This document shows positions 1 to 8,003 of a stretch of 36,067 bases of DNA, piece by piece (the first letter of the stretch is position 1; every line of letters starts with the position of its first letter). The DNA is taken from contig NZ_BMKZ01000033.1 in NCBI RefSeq assembly GCF_014644735.1, positions 1 to 36,067 of the forward strand, in the 5' to 3' direction. This DNA comes from Caldalkalibacillus thermarum (GTDB lineage: Bacteria > Bacillota > Bacilli > Caldalkalibacillales > Caldalkalibacillaceae). The position numbers were made by a program, and so were the translations under genes. Under the pieces are notes generated by a model that ran no database searches, was not told where the DNA came from, and saw nothing but the letters and a program-made list of their open reading frames with translations.

Positions 1-20
1 TGTCTTTTGCTTTTTAGGGG

Positions 21-65
21 CCTCTTCATGCCGTTAACAGACGAGCTATTAACGGCATGAAGAGG
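21..65. repeat. Perfect 17-bp inverted repeat (long hairpin) downstream of lonB
   Basis: Arms 21-37 and 49-65 are perfectly complementary (17 bp) around an 11-base loop. The hairpin lies 52 bases past the lonB stop. Read on the minus strand, the bases after the stem are CCCCTAAAAAG, not a U-run, so it is not a canonical Rho-independent terminator. It may be a transcript-stabilising or processing hairpin, or part of a regulatory region for a gene beyond the left edge. In B. subtilis lonA follows lonB, but that gene is outside this window. Confidence 0.75.
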
Positions 66-116
66 GATTGGCGAATGTGTGTTTGCCCTCTGAAATTTTA
101 CTCATACCGGGAGCGA

Positions 117-1802
117 TCAGCTGACAGGAGAGGTTTGGGCCGTCAAGATATCGGCTTCCCGCGGAAGGTCCACCCCTTGCTCCGTTTCCTCCTTGACAAG
201 GGCCAGTTTCAGGACCTCATCCAGATGGTCAACTGGAATCACTTCGAGATGATCCAGGTCTCTGAAAATGGCCTGATCATTTTCGCGGGGAATAATGACA
301 CGGGTACATCCCGCCTGTTGAGCAGCTTCCACTTTGGCCACGACACCGCCAACCGGCTTGACCTTGCCGTGAATGCTGATTTCTCCCGTCATGGCCAGCT
401 TGTTGTCTACCGGGATATTCTTAATCGCAGAGTAAATGGCAGTAGCCATGGCGATACCGGCCGACGGACCGTCAATGGGAATGCCGCCTGGGAAGTTGAC
501 ATGCAAATCATAAGCGTACGGGTCGATATCCGTACGCCTCAATACCGTCAGCACGTTCTCAATGGAACCCTTGGCCATTGATTTGCGCCGGATAGAGCGG
601 CCCCGGTTGCCCATGGTTTCTTCTTCAGCTACTCCGGTGATATTGATCGTGCCCCTCGAGCCGTCCTTCACGGGAATGGCTGTCACTTCAATCTCAAGCA
701 AGGCACCCATATTAGGTCCGTAAACGGCCAAACCATTGACAAATCCAACTTGAGCTTCAGAGGGAACTTTTTTCTCCGGACGGGGCGACTTCTGGCTGCT
801 GTGAATCACCCACTCCACATCACTGGTTTTAATCATATTGCGTCCTTCGCTTAAGGCAATCCCTGAGGCAAGCTGAATCACATTAACCGCTTCCCGTCCG
901 TTGGTGGCATAGCGTGTAATCACGTCAATAGCGCCTTCTTCATAATCAAACTGAATTTTCTTGATGGCATTGCGGGAAATTTTCGCGATTTCATCCGGTT
1001 TCAGGGAGCGGAAGAAAATCTCCAGACAACGGGAACGGATCGCTGGCGGGATTTCGTCCGGGGTACGGGTGGTGGCGCCAATCAGACGAAAATCGGCAGG
1101 TAACCCGTTCTGGAAAATATCATGGATATGCGTTGGGATCTGAGGGTTCTCTTCGCTGTAGTAGGCACTCTCCAAATAGACTCTGCGGTCTTCAAGGACT
1201 TTTAATAATTTATTCATTTGGATGGGATGCAATTCGCCTATTTCATCAATAAAAAGGACCCCTCCATGCGCCTTAGTCACGGCTCCAGGCTTAGGCTGGG
1301 GGATGCCTGCCTGTCCCATGGCCCCGGCCCCCTGGTAGATGGGATCGTGTACCGAACCGATTAATGGATCGGCAATGCCCCGCTCATCAAAGCGGGCCGT
1401 CGTCGCATCCAGTTCCACGAACTTGGCATCCTCCCTGAAAGGGGAATTGCTCATTTTTTTGGCTTCTTCCAAAACAAGACGGGCTGCTGCTGTTTTCCCT
1501 ACCCCGGGAGGTCCATAAATAATCACATGCTGTGGGTTAGGGCCGCACAGGGCTGCCCGCAGCGCGCGGATGCCGCTTTCTTGACCGATGATCTCACTAA
1601 ATGACGTGGGCCGCACCTTTTCGTTCAGGGGCTCTGTCAAGGAGATCGAACGCAGGCGGCGCAACTGTTCCAATTCCTTTTTTGATTCCCTGTCGACAGC
1701 GATGCGGCTGGATCGCTGATTGCGCAACAAATTCCAAAAATAGAGCCCGATGATGATCCCAAAGAACACCTGAATCAGGATCACGATCATCATAAAATCC
1801 AT
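117..1802 (-). CDS. lonB: Membrane-anchored ATP-dependent protease LonB
   Basis: This 561-residue AAA+ serine protease matches the LonB class (B. subtilis LonB is about 550 residues). Residues 4-22 form one hydrophobic N-terminal segment that should anchor it in the membrane. Walker A is GPPGVGKT at 97-104 and Walker B is GVLFIDEIGE at 181-190. The Lon protease domain carries the catalytic Ser in GPSAG (S447) and a Lys 43 residues later (K490), the spacing expected of the Ser-Lys dyad. The ATG follows a GGGGAG Shine-Dalgarno motif. It is separated from clpX by a Rho-independent terminator, so it probably has its own promoter; in B. subtilis lonB is forespore-expressed (sigma-F). I could not identify a convincing promoter by eye. 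No lesion seen. Confidence 0.95.
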   Translation of the reverse strand: MDFMMIVILIQVFFGIIIGLYFWNLLRNQRSSRIAVDRESKKELEQLRRLRSISLTEPLNEKVRPTSFSEIIGQESGIRALRAALCGPNPQHVIIYGPPGVGKTAAARLVLEEAKKMSNSPFREDAKFVELDATTARFDERGIADPLIGSVHDPIYQGAGAMGQAGIPQPKPGAVTKAHGGVLFIDEIGELHPIQMNKLLKVLEDRRVYLESAYYSEENPQIPTHIHDIFQNGLPADFRLIGATTRTPDEIPPAIRSRCLEIFFRSLKPDEIAKISRNAIKKIQFDYEEGAIDVITRYATNGREAVNVIQLASGIALSEGRNMIKTSDVEWVIHSSQKSPRPEKKVPSEAQVGFVNGLAVYGPNMGALLEIEVTAIPVKDGSRGTINITGVAEEETMGNRGRSIRRKSMAKGSIENVLTVLRRTDIDPYAYDLHVNFPGGIPIDGPSAGIAMATAIYSAIKNIPVDNKLAMTGEISIHGKVKPVGGVVAKVEAAQQAGCTRVIIPRENDQAIFRDLDHLEVIPVDHLDEVLKLALVKEETEQGVDLPREADILTAQTSPVS

Positions 1803-1879
1803 TGTTATTCACTCCCCGACGCTTGACAAGATTTCCTGTTGATATTTTGTAGTATTGCCTCATGGAAGGGGAGATAAAC

Positions 1880-1911
1880 AAAAAAGCTGCTTAAGAAACC
1901 CTTAAGCAGCT
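1880..1911 (-). terminator. Rho-independent terminator after clpX
   Basis: Arms 1885-1895 and 1901-1911 form an 11-bp perfect stem with a 5-base loop. On the minus strand the stem is followed directly by six U (1880-1885). It lies 23 bases past the clpX stop and isolates lonB from the tig-clpP-clpX transcript. Confidence 0.9.
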
Positions 1912-1933
1912 AGCGATTTATGGCAATGATGGA

Positions 1934-3202
1934 TCAGGCACTTTCTTTTGGTTTTTCGTTTTGCAGCACTTGCCCTTCCGTCGTAATCAGCACCGGTGGC
2001 AGCTGATTTTCCACGACGCTTTTGGTAATCAGGCATTTCTTGATATCATTGCGGGACGGCAAATCAAACATCACATCCAGCATAATGGACTCAATGATGG
2101 ACCGCAACCCGCGAGCCCCGGTGTTGCGTTTGATGGCCTCTCTGGCAATGGCGCGCAAAGCTTCCTCTTCAAATTCCAGCTCGACGTTATCCATTTCCAT
2201 CAATTTCTGGTACTGTTTAACCAAGGCGTTTTTCGGCTTGGTCAAAATGTCCATCAGAGCCTCTTCATCCAGCGGCTCCAAGGTTGCCACAACGGGCAGG
2301 CGGCCGACAAACTCCGGGATTAAACCAAATTTAATTAAATCCTCTGGCAGCACTTTAGACAAATATTCTCCCGGTTTCAACTCCCGGCTCTCGGATGCGG
2401 TGCCGAAACCAATCACCTTCTTGCCGATGCGGCGCTTGATGATTTGTTCCAACCCGTCAAAGGCACCGCCGCAAATAAACAAAATGTTGGTCGTATCAAT
2501 CTGAATAAACTCTTGGTGCGGGTGTTTGCGCCCGCCTTGAGGCGGAACACTGGCGGTGGTGCCTTCCAGGATTTTAAGCAGGGCTTGCTGCACACCCTCA
2601 CCGGAAACGTCGCGCGTAATTGACGGGTTTTCCGACTTGCGGGCCACTTTATCGATTTCATCAATATAGATGATCCCATGTTCAGCCCGTTCCACATCAT
2701 AATCAGCCGCTTGAATCAATTTGAGCAGGATGTTTTCCACATCCTCACCCACATATCCGGCTTCGGTCAGGGACGTGGCATCGGCAATCGCGAAAGGCAC
2801 ATTGAGGATGCGGGCCAGGGTTTGGGCCAGCAGGGTTTTACCGCTCCCTGTCGGCCCCAAAAGCAAAATGTTGCTTTTGGACAGTTCCACATCATCGTTT
2901 TTGGATCCGGAACGAATGCGCTTATAGTGATTGTACACGGCGACAGAAAGCGCCTTCTTGGCCATATCTTGCCCGATGACGTAATCATCCAAATGCTTGC
3001 GAATTTCATGGGGCTTCGGTAATTCCTTGAGATCCAGCTCCTCTTCGTGCCCCAGTTCTTCTTCTACAATTTCGGTGCACAGCTCGATACATTCATCACA
3101 TATATAAACACCAGGCCCGGCGACAAGTTTGCGCACCTGGTCCTGTGATTTGCCGCAGAATGAACATTTCAGTTGGCCTTTTTCGTCATTGAACTTAAAC
3201 AT
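1934..3202 (-). CDS. clpX: ATP-dependent Clp protease ATP-binding subunit ClpX
   Basis: This 422-residue AAA+ unfoldase recognises substrates and feeds them to ClpP in the cytoplasm. The N-terminal zinc-binding domain shows CSFC at about residues 14-17 and CDEC further on. Walker A is GPTGSGKT, the pore loop is GYVGEDVE, and Walker B is IIYIDEIDK. The IGF-like ClpP-docking loop is represented by KVIGFGT. Its length is typical of the family. It starts 12 bases after the clpP stop, so the two are almost certainly cotranscribed and made together. A strong terminator follows. Confidence 0.97.
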   Translation of the reverse strand: MFKFNDEKGQLKCSFCGKSQDQVRKLVAGPGVYICDECIELCTEIVEEELGHEEELDLKELPKPHEIRKHLDDYVIGQDMAKKALSVAVYNHYKRIRSGSKNDDVELSKSNILLLGPTGSGKTLLAQTLARILNVPFAIADATSLTEAGYVGEDVENILLKLIQAADYDVERAEHGIIYIDEIDKVARKSENPSITRDVSGEGVQQALLKILEGTTASVPPQGGRKHPHQEFIQIDTTNILFICGGAFDGLEQIIKRRIGKKVIGFGTASESRELKPGEYLSKVLPEDLIKFGLIPEFVGRLPVVATLEPLDEEALMDILTKPKNALVKQYQKLMEMDNVELEFEEEALRAIAREAIKRNTGARGLRSIIESIMLDVMFDLPSRNDIKKCLITKSVVENQLPPVLITTEGQVLQNEKPKESA

Positions 3203-3214
3203 GTTATCACCCCT

Positions 3215-3805
3215 TTAGCTTTGGTTGACCCGGCTGATCACCTGATCCACCAAGCCGTATTCCTTTGCTTCTTCCGCACTCATGAAGAAGTCCCGGTCCG
3301 TATCCCGCTCGATTTTTTCCACCGGTTGCCCCGTCCGTTCGGCGTAAATACGGTTTAATTTTTGTTTTGTTTTGATAATCCAGTCAGCATGGATTTTAAT
3401 ATCCGCGGCTTGCCCTTTTACCCCGCCCAAAGGTTGGTGCATCATGATTTCACTGTTAGGCAGGGCAAAGCGCTTGCCTTTTGCACCAGCCGCCAATAGG
3501 AACGAGCCCATACTGGCAGCCAGACCCACACAGATGGTGGAGACATCAGGTTTTATGTATTGCATAGTATCGTAAATCGCCAACCCGGCGGTCACAGAAC
3601 CTCCGGGAGAATTTATGTATAGATACACATCTTTTTCTGGGTCTTCAGCCGCCAAAAACAAAAGTTGGGCAATGACACTGTTGGCCACATGATCATCGAT
3701 GGGGGTGCCTAGAAAAATAATGCGGTCCTTTAACAGGCGTGAATAGATATCGTAAGCCCTTTCACCGCGATTGGTTTGTTCCACAACATACGGTATCAGG
3801 TTCAT
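3215..3805 (-). CDS. clpP: ATP-dependent Clp protease proteolytic subunit ClpP
   Basis: This 196-residue serine peptidase forms the tetradecameric ClpP barrel. The catalytic triad is visible: Ser in AASMGSFL (about 98), His in MMHQPLGG (about 123) and Asp in DRDFFM (about 172). The segment [17 protein letters not shown] is the classical substrate-binding stretch. It is preceded by AGGGAG-type Shine-Dalgarno bases. In B. subtilis clpP is not next to clpX, whereas here it sits between tig and clpX, the arrangement seen in many other bacteria. I saw no CtsR-type GGTCAAA direct repeat or CIRCE element in the 94 bases upstream. Confidence 0.97.
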   Translation of the reverse strand: MNLIPYVVEQTNRGERAYDIYSRLLKDRIIFLGTPIDDHVANSVIAQLLFLAAEDPEKDVYLYINSPGGSVTAGLAIYDTMQYIKPDVSTICVGLAASMGSFLLAAGAKGKRFALPNSEIMMHQPLGGVKGQAADIKIHADWIIKTKQKLNRIYAERTGQPVEKIERDTDRDFFMSAEEAKEYGLVDQVISRVNQS

Positions 3806-3841
3806 TGGACCACTCCCTTTATATTAAAACATATTGGTTAT

Positions 3842-3875
3842 GAAACAAGGCACGTATAAACACGTACCTTGTTTC
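3842..3875 (-). other. Intercistronic hairpin between tig and clpP
   Basis: Arms 3842-3855 and 3862-3875 form a 14-bp stem, with one G-U pair on the minus strand and a 6-base loop. No U-run follows, so it is a poor terminator. It lies in the 94-base gap between the tig stop and the clpP start. It may stabilise or process the joint transcript or cause partial attenuation. A weak promoter-like pair (TTGTTT, 16 bases, TAATAT, 3848 down to 3821) overlaps it. Confidence 0.6.
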
Positions 3876-3899
3876 TAATGTTAACTTTAATATCCTAGT

Positions 3900-5192
3900 T
3901 TATGCAACTGTTTTGCTGTGATTGACCAACAGATCGATGGTCTTTCTCATCTTGATGTCTTCCCGGATGGAGGACTCGTTGCCTTGCCCTGCAAAGACTT
4001 TCTTAATTTCGTCTTTGTCGCGGCCGTACAGTTCAGCTAATCTTTCCAGCTCGGCCTCCATATCTTCCTCTGTTACCTCGATATTTTCGGCCTTGGCAAT
4101 CGCCTCCAAGGTCAGGTTGATACGCACCCGCTTTTCGGCAGCTTCTTTAAACTGTTCTTTCAGTCCTTCCAGATCAGTGCCGGTGAATGTAAAGTAGGTA
4201 TCAAGATCAAGCCCTTGCAGGCGCAAGCGCTGTTCGAAATCGCTGATCATGTGTTCAATTTCGTGATCGATCATCACTTGGGGAATGTCGATCGTGGCAT
4301 TTTCAGCTGCTTTTTCCACTACCGTTTCCCGTTTGTAGTTTTCTTCTTCCTCTTTGGCCCTTGCTTCTAATTTCTTGCGCAAATCGGCTTTATACTCCTC
4401 CAGGGTGTCAAACTCAGAGACATCTTTGGCAAATTCATCATCTAACTCAGGCAGTTTTTTGCGCTTGATTTCATTCACTTTCACCTTGAAGGTGGCTTCT
4501 TTGCCCCGGTATTCCTCAGCATGGTAGTCCTCGGGGAAGGTGACCTTAATTTCTTTTTCTTCCCCTTTTTTCATACCTATTAATTGGTCTTCAAAGCCTG
4601 GAATAAACGTATTAGAGCCGATTTCCAGGCTGTAGTTTTCTCCTTTGCCGCCTTCAAAGGGTTCACCGTCGATAAAACCTTCAAAGTTAATGACGGCCAT
4701 GTCACCTTGCTGAACCTCTCCATCTTCCACGACAATCAGTTCAGCTTGCCGTTCCCTGACCCTGTTCAGCTCCTCTTCTACCTGTTCGTCGGTCACGGAG
4801 AAATCTTTTTCTGGCACTTCCAGGCCTTTATATTCGCCCAGTTGAACTTCAGGCTTAACGGTCACTGTCGCTTTAAAAATCAGGTTTTTATCTTTTTCCA
4901 ACTGCTCAATGTCCACCTCAGGGCGGTCAACAGGTTCTATCCCGGTCTCTTCCACTGCTTGTTGGTAAGCCTTGGGTAAAATAATGTCCAAAGCATCTTG
5001 GTAGAGAGCCTCCACGCCAAAGCGGGCTTCAAAAATTTTGCGCGGCACTCTTCCTTTGCGGAAGCCGGGAACTTGCACCTTCTTAACCACTTTTTTAAAG
5101 GCTTGGTCAAGGGCTTTGGCAAACTCTTCTTTATCTACCTCAACGGTCAAGACCCCTTGATGATTATCAATTTTTTCCCATTTTGCACTCAT
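3900..5192 (-). CDS. tig: Trigger factor, ribosome-associated chaperone and peptidyl-prolyl isomerase
   Basis: The 430-residue product binds the ribosomal exit tunnel and folds nascent chains. The ribosome-docking signature is seen as [11 protein letters not shown] in the N-terminal domain. It is followed by an FKBP-type PPIase domain ([20 protein letters not shown] onward) and a long charged helical C-terminal domain. I place the start at 5192 (MSAKWEKI). The reading frame extends 8 codons upstream, but the Shine-Dalgarno GGAGGG lies inside that extension at the right distance from ATG 5192. A strong promoter lies upstream at 5291-5320. It is the first gene of the tig-clpP-clpX group. Confidence 0.96.
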   Translation of the reverse strand: MSAKWEKIDNHQGVLTVEVDKEEFAKALDQAFKKVVKKVQVPGFRKGRVPRKIFEARFGVEALYQDALDIILPKAYQQAVEETGIEPVDRPEVDIEQLEKDKNLIFKATVTVKPEVQLGEYKGLEVPEKDFSVTDEQVEEELNRVRERQAELIVVEDGEVQQGDMAVINFEGFIDGEPFEGGKGENYSLEIGSNTFIPGFEDQLIGMKKGEEKEIKVTFPEDYHAEEYRGKEATFKVKVNEIKRKKLPELDDEFAKDVSEFDTLEEYKADLRKKLEARAKEEEENYKRETVVEKAAENATIDIPQVMIDHEIEHMISDFEQRLRLQGLDLDTYFTFTGTDLEGLKEQFKEAAEKRVRINLTLEAIAKAENIEVTEEDMEAELERLAELYGRDKDEIKKVFAGQGNESSIREDIKMRKTIDLLVNHSKTVA

Positions 5193-5290
5193 CTTGAGCT
5201 GTTCCCTCCTCAACATTCCTTCCCTGATTTAGAACAATTAAAACGTTAAAAAATGAACCTATGTATTGGAACTTAAAGGATAACCACTTT

Positions 5291-5320
5291 ATTATAACAT
5301 ATACTAAGGTTTTTCAACAA
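5291..5320 (-). promoter_or_regulatory. Promoter of tig (sigma-A type, extended -10)
   Basis: On the minus strand a TATAAT hexamer (5291-5296) is preceded by TGT, giving an extended -10. A TTGTTG lies 18 bases upstream (5315-5320), with an alternative TTGAAA at 15 bases. The predicted transcript start is near 5284, giving about a 90-base leader before the tig ATG. Confidence 0.75.
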
Positions 5321-5323
5321 ACC

Positions 5324-5989
5324 CTACAATTGCATCAGCCAGCCGGTGAGCTCCTCTGCCTGCTGTTGAATAACAGAAGTTGTCAGCTGATAAAGTTGAG
5401 GCAAATCGCGTTCTAGGCTCCGCCCGGCCAATTCCGGATCAATTACATTTAATGTATAATAATGGAGTGCTGCTGTCCACTGTAAATGATTGGTGAAGTC
5501 CGGCAAAAAGGGATAATGCTTTTCCAAGCCATAGACCCATAATTCCTTAGCCATAGCGACCAGGCTGGGATTATCAGCACTTGTCTCCTCCAATGTCAAA
5601 CAGGGGCGCAGCACTTTTTCCGGCCAGTGTTCAAAGGAGAGGGGCACATCTTGAATATTGACACACTGGATGTTCTCTCCTTTTTTCACCTGGAAAGAGA
5701 TGGGCCAGGGACAGGTGCGCCTGATTGTCTGCAAGATTTTGGTTTTCAACGTCCAATCCCCTTGGTCAGACAGAAAGAAATGTTCCAGAAGTTTCATAAC
5801 TCTCAAATCTGTAAAATGGGCCATCTCTTCAAACGTTTGCCACTGTCTGGCATACCTTTCACTTAAGAGCCCTTGCTGCCAGCGAGATATGAGCGCCGGA
5901 GAAAGGCCCTCTTGCCGTTCAGGAGAAGCCGGATTTGTGGACAAACCTTGGTTTTTCCGAAAGGGATACGGAATCAGATTGTCACTCAC
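5324..5989 (-). CDS. Uncharacterised protein upstream of tig
   Basis: The product is about 221 residues and I do not recognise the family. It begins SDNLIPYPFRKNQ and is mostly helical, with a Trp-rich middle and C terminus. No signal peptide, membrane segment or catalytic motif is visible. B. subtilis has a TPR protein (YsoA) in the position before tig. This protein could be a shortened or diverged relative, but I see no clear TPR pattern. I choose the GTG at 5989, because AGTAGGTG sits six bases upstream; an in-frame GTG at 5998 is possible. A candidate promoter is at 6023-6052. Only 3 bases separate its stop from the tig promoter elements. Confidence 0.8.
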   Translation of the reverse strand: MSDNLIPYPFRKNQGLSTNPASPERQEGLSPALISRWQQGLLSERYARQWQTFEEMAHFTDLRVMKLLEHFFLSDQGDWTLKTKILQTIRRTCPWPISFQVKKGENIQCVNIQDVPLSFEHWPEKVLRPCLTLEETSADNPSLVAMAKELWVYGLEKHYPFLPDFTNHLQWTAALHYYTLNVIDPELAGRSLERDLPQLYQLTTSVIQQQAEELTGWLMQL

Positions 5990-6022
5990 CGCAAGCACCT
6001 ACTTTTACCAGCGTATGCTTTC

Positions 6023-6052
6023 ATAATGCAAAAAAATGCCACTGAAAGTCAA
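6023..6052 (-). promoter_or_regulatory. Candidate promoter for the gene upstream of tig
   Basis: On the minus strand TTGACT (6047-6052) and CATTAT (6023-6028) are separated by 18 bases. The -10 is imperfect. It is placed correctly for the gene starting at 5989 and lies downstream of the tRNA pair. Confidence 0.45.
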
Positions 6053-6110
6053 GGGCATATGTAACAGAAACACGCTTAATTTGCTTGGCTAACCCTTTAA
6101 AAAATAAAAA

Positions 6111-6187
6111 TGGCGTCCCAGAGAGGATTCGAACCCCTGACCGACGGCTTAGAAGGCCGCTGCTCTATCCAGCTGAGCTACTGGGAC
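6111..6187 (-). tRNA. tRNA-Arg (anticodon UCU)
   Basis: The 77 bases fold into a standard cloverleaf. The acceptor stem is GTCCCAG with CTGGGAC, discriminator G, and CCA is encoded. The D arm is GCTC with GAGC. The anticodon loop is CTTCTAA (anticodon TCT) and the T loop is TTCGAAT on an AGGGG/CCTCT stem. It reads AGA and, by wobble, AGG arginine codons. It is probably cotranscribed with the tRNA-Gly 38 bases upstream. Confidence 0.95.
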
Positions 6188-6225
6188 GCAAACAGTGTAT
6201 TCTGATTTGCAATCATCAATTCAAG

Positions 6226-6299
6226 TGGAGCGGGCGATGGGAATCGAACCCACGCTACCAGCTTGGAAGGCTGGAGTTCTACCACTAAACTACGCCCGC
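6226..6299 (-). tRNA. tRNA-Gly (anticodon UCC)
   Basis: The 74 bases fold into a cloverleaf with acceptor stem GCGGGCG/CGCCCGC, discriminator T and encoded CCA. The anticodon loop is CTTCCAA (anticodon TCC) and the T loop is TTCGATT on GTGGG/CCCAT. It reads GGA and GGG codons. It is the first gene of a two-tRNA unit driven by the promoter at 6336-6364. Confidence 0.95.
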
Positions 6300-6304
6300 C
6301 CGAT

Positions 6305-6325
6305 GCTGGCGGTTAACCCGCCAGC
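6305..6325 (-). other. GC-rich hairpin in the tRNA leader
   Basis: Arms 6305-6312 and 6318-6325 form an 8-bp perfect stem around TTAAC. It lies between the promoter at 6336-6364 and the 5' end of tRNA-Gly, five bases before the mature tRNA. It could be a terminator remnant of the upstream gene without a U-run, or a precursor-processing hairpin. Confidence 0.55.
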
Positions 6326-6335
6326 GACATCATAT

Positions 6336-6364
6336 AATATACACCACTTTTGAGCAGGAGTCAA
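6336..6364 (-). promoter_or_regulatory. Promoter of the tRNA-Gly/tRNA-Arg unit
   Basis: On the minus strand TTGACT (6359-6364) is followed after 17 bases by TATATT (6336-6341), with a TG upstream of the -10. The -35 overlaps the last codons of the rdgB gene. This is the expected strength and position for a stable-RNA promoter. Confidence 0.75.
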
Positions 6365-6969
6365 CCTCCTATTCCAATCCCGCGGTCAGACAAGTTCCGT
6401 ACAAAATTCTTTAAGGCGTTAAAACGGTGACTGATGCGGTTCTTTTCCTCCGGTGGAAGTTGGGCCATGGTCTTTTGAAAGCTTGGTAAATAGAAAACCG
6501 GGTCATATCCAAAACCAAAAGAGCCGGAAGGTTGAAGGGCAATATGCCCCTCACAACTGCCCTTGGCAATAATGGGATCACCTTGGCCATCCACATAAGC
6601 GATCACACAAATGAAGCGGGCCGTACGCTGTTGGAGGGGAATCCCCTCCAGCTCCGCCAACAACTTGGCGATATTGTCCTCATCGGAAGCATGCTCTCCC
6701 GCATAACGGGCTGAGAAAACACCTGGCCTGCCTTCAAGTGCATCCACCGTGAGGCCGGAGTCGTCTGCCATGGCGGGCAGTTTGTAATGGCGATGATAGG
6801 CCTCTGCCTTTTTAAGGGCATTTTCTTCAAATGTGGCTCCATCTTCAACCACGTCAGGAGCTTCGCCTGGCATATCCTCAAGGGTGAGCACTTGAATCCC
6901 CAAGGGTTTTAGCATCATGGCGTACTCCTTTTGCTTTCCGCGATTTTTGGTCGCCAGCAACACCTTCAC
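6361..6969 (-). CDS. rdgB: dITP/XTP pyrophosphatase (RdgB/HAM1 family)
   Basis: This 202-residue nucleotide-pool sanitising enzyme hydrolyses dITP, XTP and related non-canonical purine triphosphates to the monophosphates. Family signatures are ATKNRGK at 6-12 (substrate loop), MADDSGL with the metal-binding acidic residues near 66-72, GFGYDPVF, and SHRFNAL near the C terminus. It uses a GTG start preceded by a GGAAGGAG Shine-Dalgarno motif. It starts 20 bases after the rph stop, so the pair is an operon, as in B. subtilis rph-ysnA. The length is usual for the family. Confidence 0.95.
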   Translation of the reverse strand: MKVLLATKNRGKQKEYAMMLKPLGIQVLTLEDMPGEAPDVVEDGATFEENALKKAEAYHRHYKLPAMADDSGLTVDALEGRPGVFSARYAGEHASDEDNIAKLLAELEGIPLQQRTARFICVIAYVDGQGDPIIAKGSCEGHIALQPSGSFGFGYDPVFYLPSFQKTMAQLPPEEKNRISHRFNALKNFVRNLSDRGIGIGG

Positions 6970-6989
6970 CCTACGATACTCCTTCCGTT

Positions 6990-7820
6990 TTAATTGGACA
7001 GCTGTTCCTCAGTGCTGGTCTGTTCTGTGCTAACCTGTTCTGTACTGGGCTGTTCATTTGCAACAGAATCCGGTTCCGGCTGACGGCCGATCAGGTATGC
7101 AACCGGGCCCAACACATCCTTTTGCACCATGATCAACTCCTGAATCCCTTTCTCCGCATAAGCAAGCAGGACATTTAACTGATCGCGGGTAAAGGGATGC
7201 TCTTCACCTGTGCCCTGAATCTCCACGAATTCCCCCTTGCCAGTCATCACCACGTTCATGTCCACACGGGCTTGGGCATCTTCTTCATAGCAAAGATCCA
7301 ATAAAATGAGATCGTCCTCCAGTATGCCCACACTGGTGGCTGCCAAAAAATCTCGCACAGGCAGATGGTTGAGTTGTTCTGTCTCCACCAGTTTGTGCAA
7401 AGCAAAACACAAGGCGATAAAGGCACCGGTGATCGAAGTTGTGCGTGTTCCTCCATCCGCTTGGATGACGTCACAGTCCAGCCAGATGGTTCGCTCTCCC
7501 AATGCTTCCAAGTCAACAACAGAACGCAAGGCACGGCCAATCAAACGCTGAATCTCCATGGTGCGGCCGCTTAATTTTCCTTTGGACGATTCACGCACGT
7601 TGCGCTGCTCGGTAGCCCGGGGCAACATGGCATATTCTGCCGTCACCCAGCCTTTACCCTGTCCGCGCATGAACGGGGGCACTTTATCTTCGACAGTAGC
7701 GGTACAAATCACCCGCGTATCGCCCACTTCAATCAAAACGGAACCTTCCGCATGTTTAATATAATGGGGATGAATCTTGACTTGGCGGAGCTGGTCCGAA
7801 CCGCGTTGATCTTTCCGCAT
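6990..7820 (-). CDS. rph: Ribonuclease PH
   Basis: This phosphorolytic 3'-5' exoribonuclease trims the 3' ends of tRNA precursors. The 276-residue product carries the family core [19 protein letters not shown], a [10 protein letters not shown]-like stretch (here [11 protein letters not shown]), IQADGGTRT and SITGAFIAL. The C terminus extends about 30 residues beyond the usual end as a Ser/Thr/Glu/Gln tail made of repeated STEQ units, so the protein is longer than the typical 240-250 residues. The ATG follows GGAGAGG. It is the first gene of the rph-rdgB pair and lies downstream of gerM, past a terminator. Confidence 0.96.
   Translation of the reverse strand: MRKDQRGSDQLRQVKIHPHYIKHAEGSVLIEVGDTRVICTATVEDKVPPFMRGQGKGWVTAEYAMLPRATEQRNVRESSKGKLSGRTMEIQRLIGRALRSVVDLEALGERTIWLDCDVIQADGGTRTTSITGAFIALCFALHKLVETEQLNHLPVRDFLAATSVGILEDDLILLDLCYEEDAQARVDMNVVMTGKGEFVEIQGTGEEHPFTRDQLNVLLAYAEKGIQELIMVQKDVLGPVAYLIGRQPEPDSVANEQPSTEQVSTEQTSTEEQLSN
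7001..7057 (-). repeat. Short in-frame tandem repeat in the 3' end of rph
   Basis: Imperfect units of 15 bases (one is 18) encode successive STEQ-type motifs in the tail of RNase PH. The units share ACAGAACAG on the coding strand. The repeat length is a multiple of three, so unit changes by slippage would keep the frame. Confidence 0.7.
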
Positions 7821-7943
7821 TACACACTTCCTCTCCTCTAATTCTCCTATTCTGTTATAGGGTGTTCAGCCCGGGTTTTTTCATCCAGCCAATTGTTTCA
7901 AGCATCCTAACTTAACCATAATCCTTACTTTATCATAAAGGAG

Positions 7944-7976
7944 AAAAAGAGGTAAGCAGCAATGCTACCTCTTTTT
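7944..7976 (-). terminator. Rho-independent terminator after gerM
   Basis: Arms 7944-7954 and 7966-7976 pair perfectly as AAAAAGAGGTA with TACCTCTTTTT, plus three inner pairs. The A/T ends make it suitable for termination in either direction. It lies 28 bases past the gerM stop. Confidence 0.85.
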
Positions 7977-8003
7977 GCCCCTCTATTATACCAATCCTCA
8001 TCT

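Noticed and set aside
57-581. Plus-strand open frame of 174 codons over the 3' end of lonB
   Set aside because: It is antisense to a well-conserved Lon protease domain and its translation shows no domain or usable Shine-Dalgarno motif.
1597-1881. Minus-strand frame overlapping the lonB start
   Set aside because: It runs through the clpX-lonB gap and over the lonB 5' end in a different frame, with no recognisable motif.
3806-3899. CtsR or CIRCE heat-shock operator before clpP
   Set aside because: Neither the GGTCAAA tandem heptad nor the TTAGCACTC inverted repeat is present.
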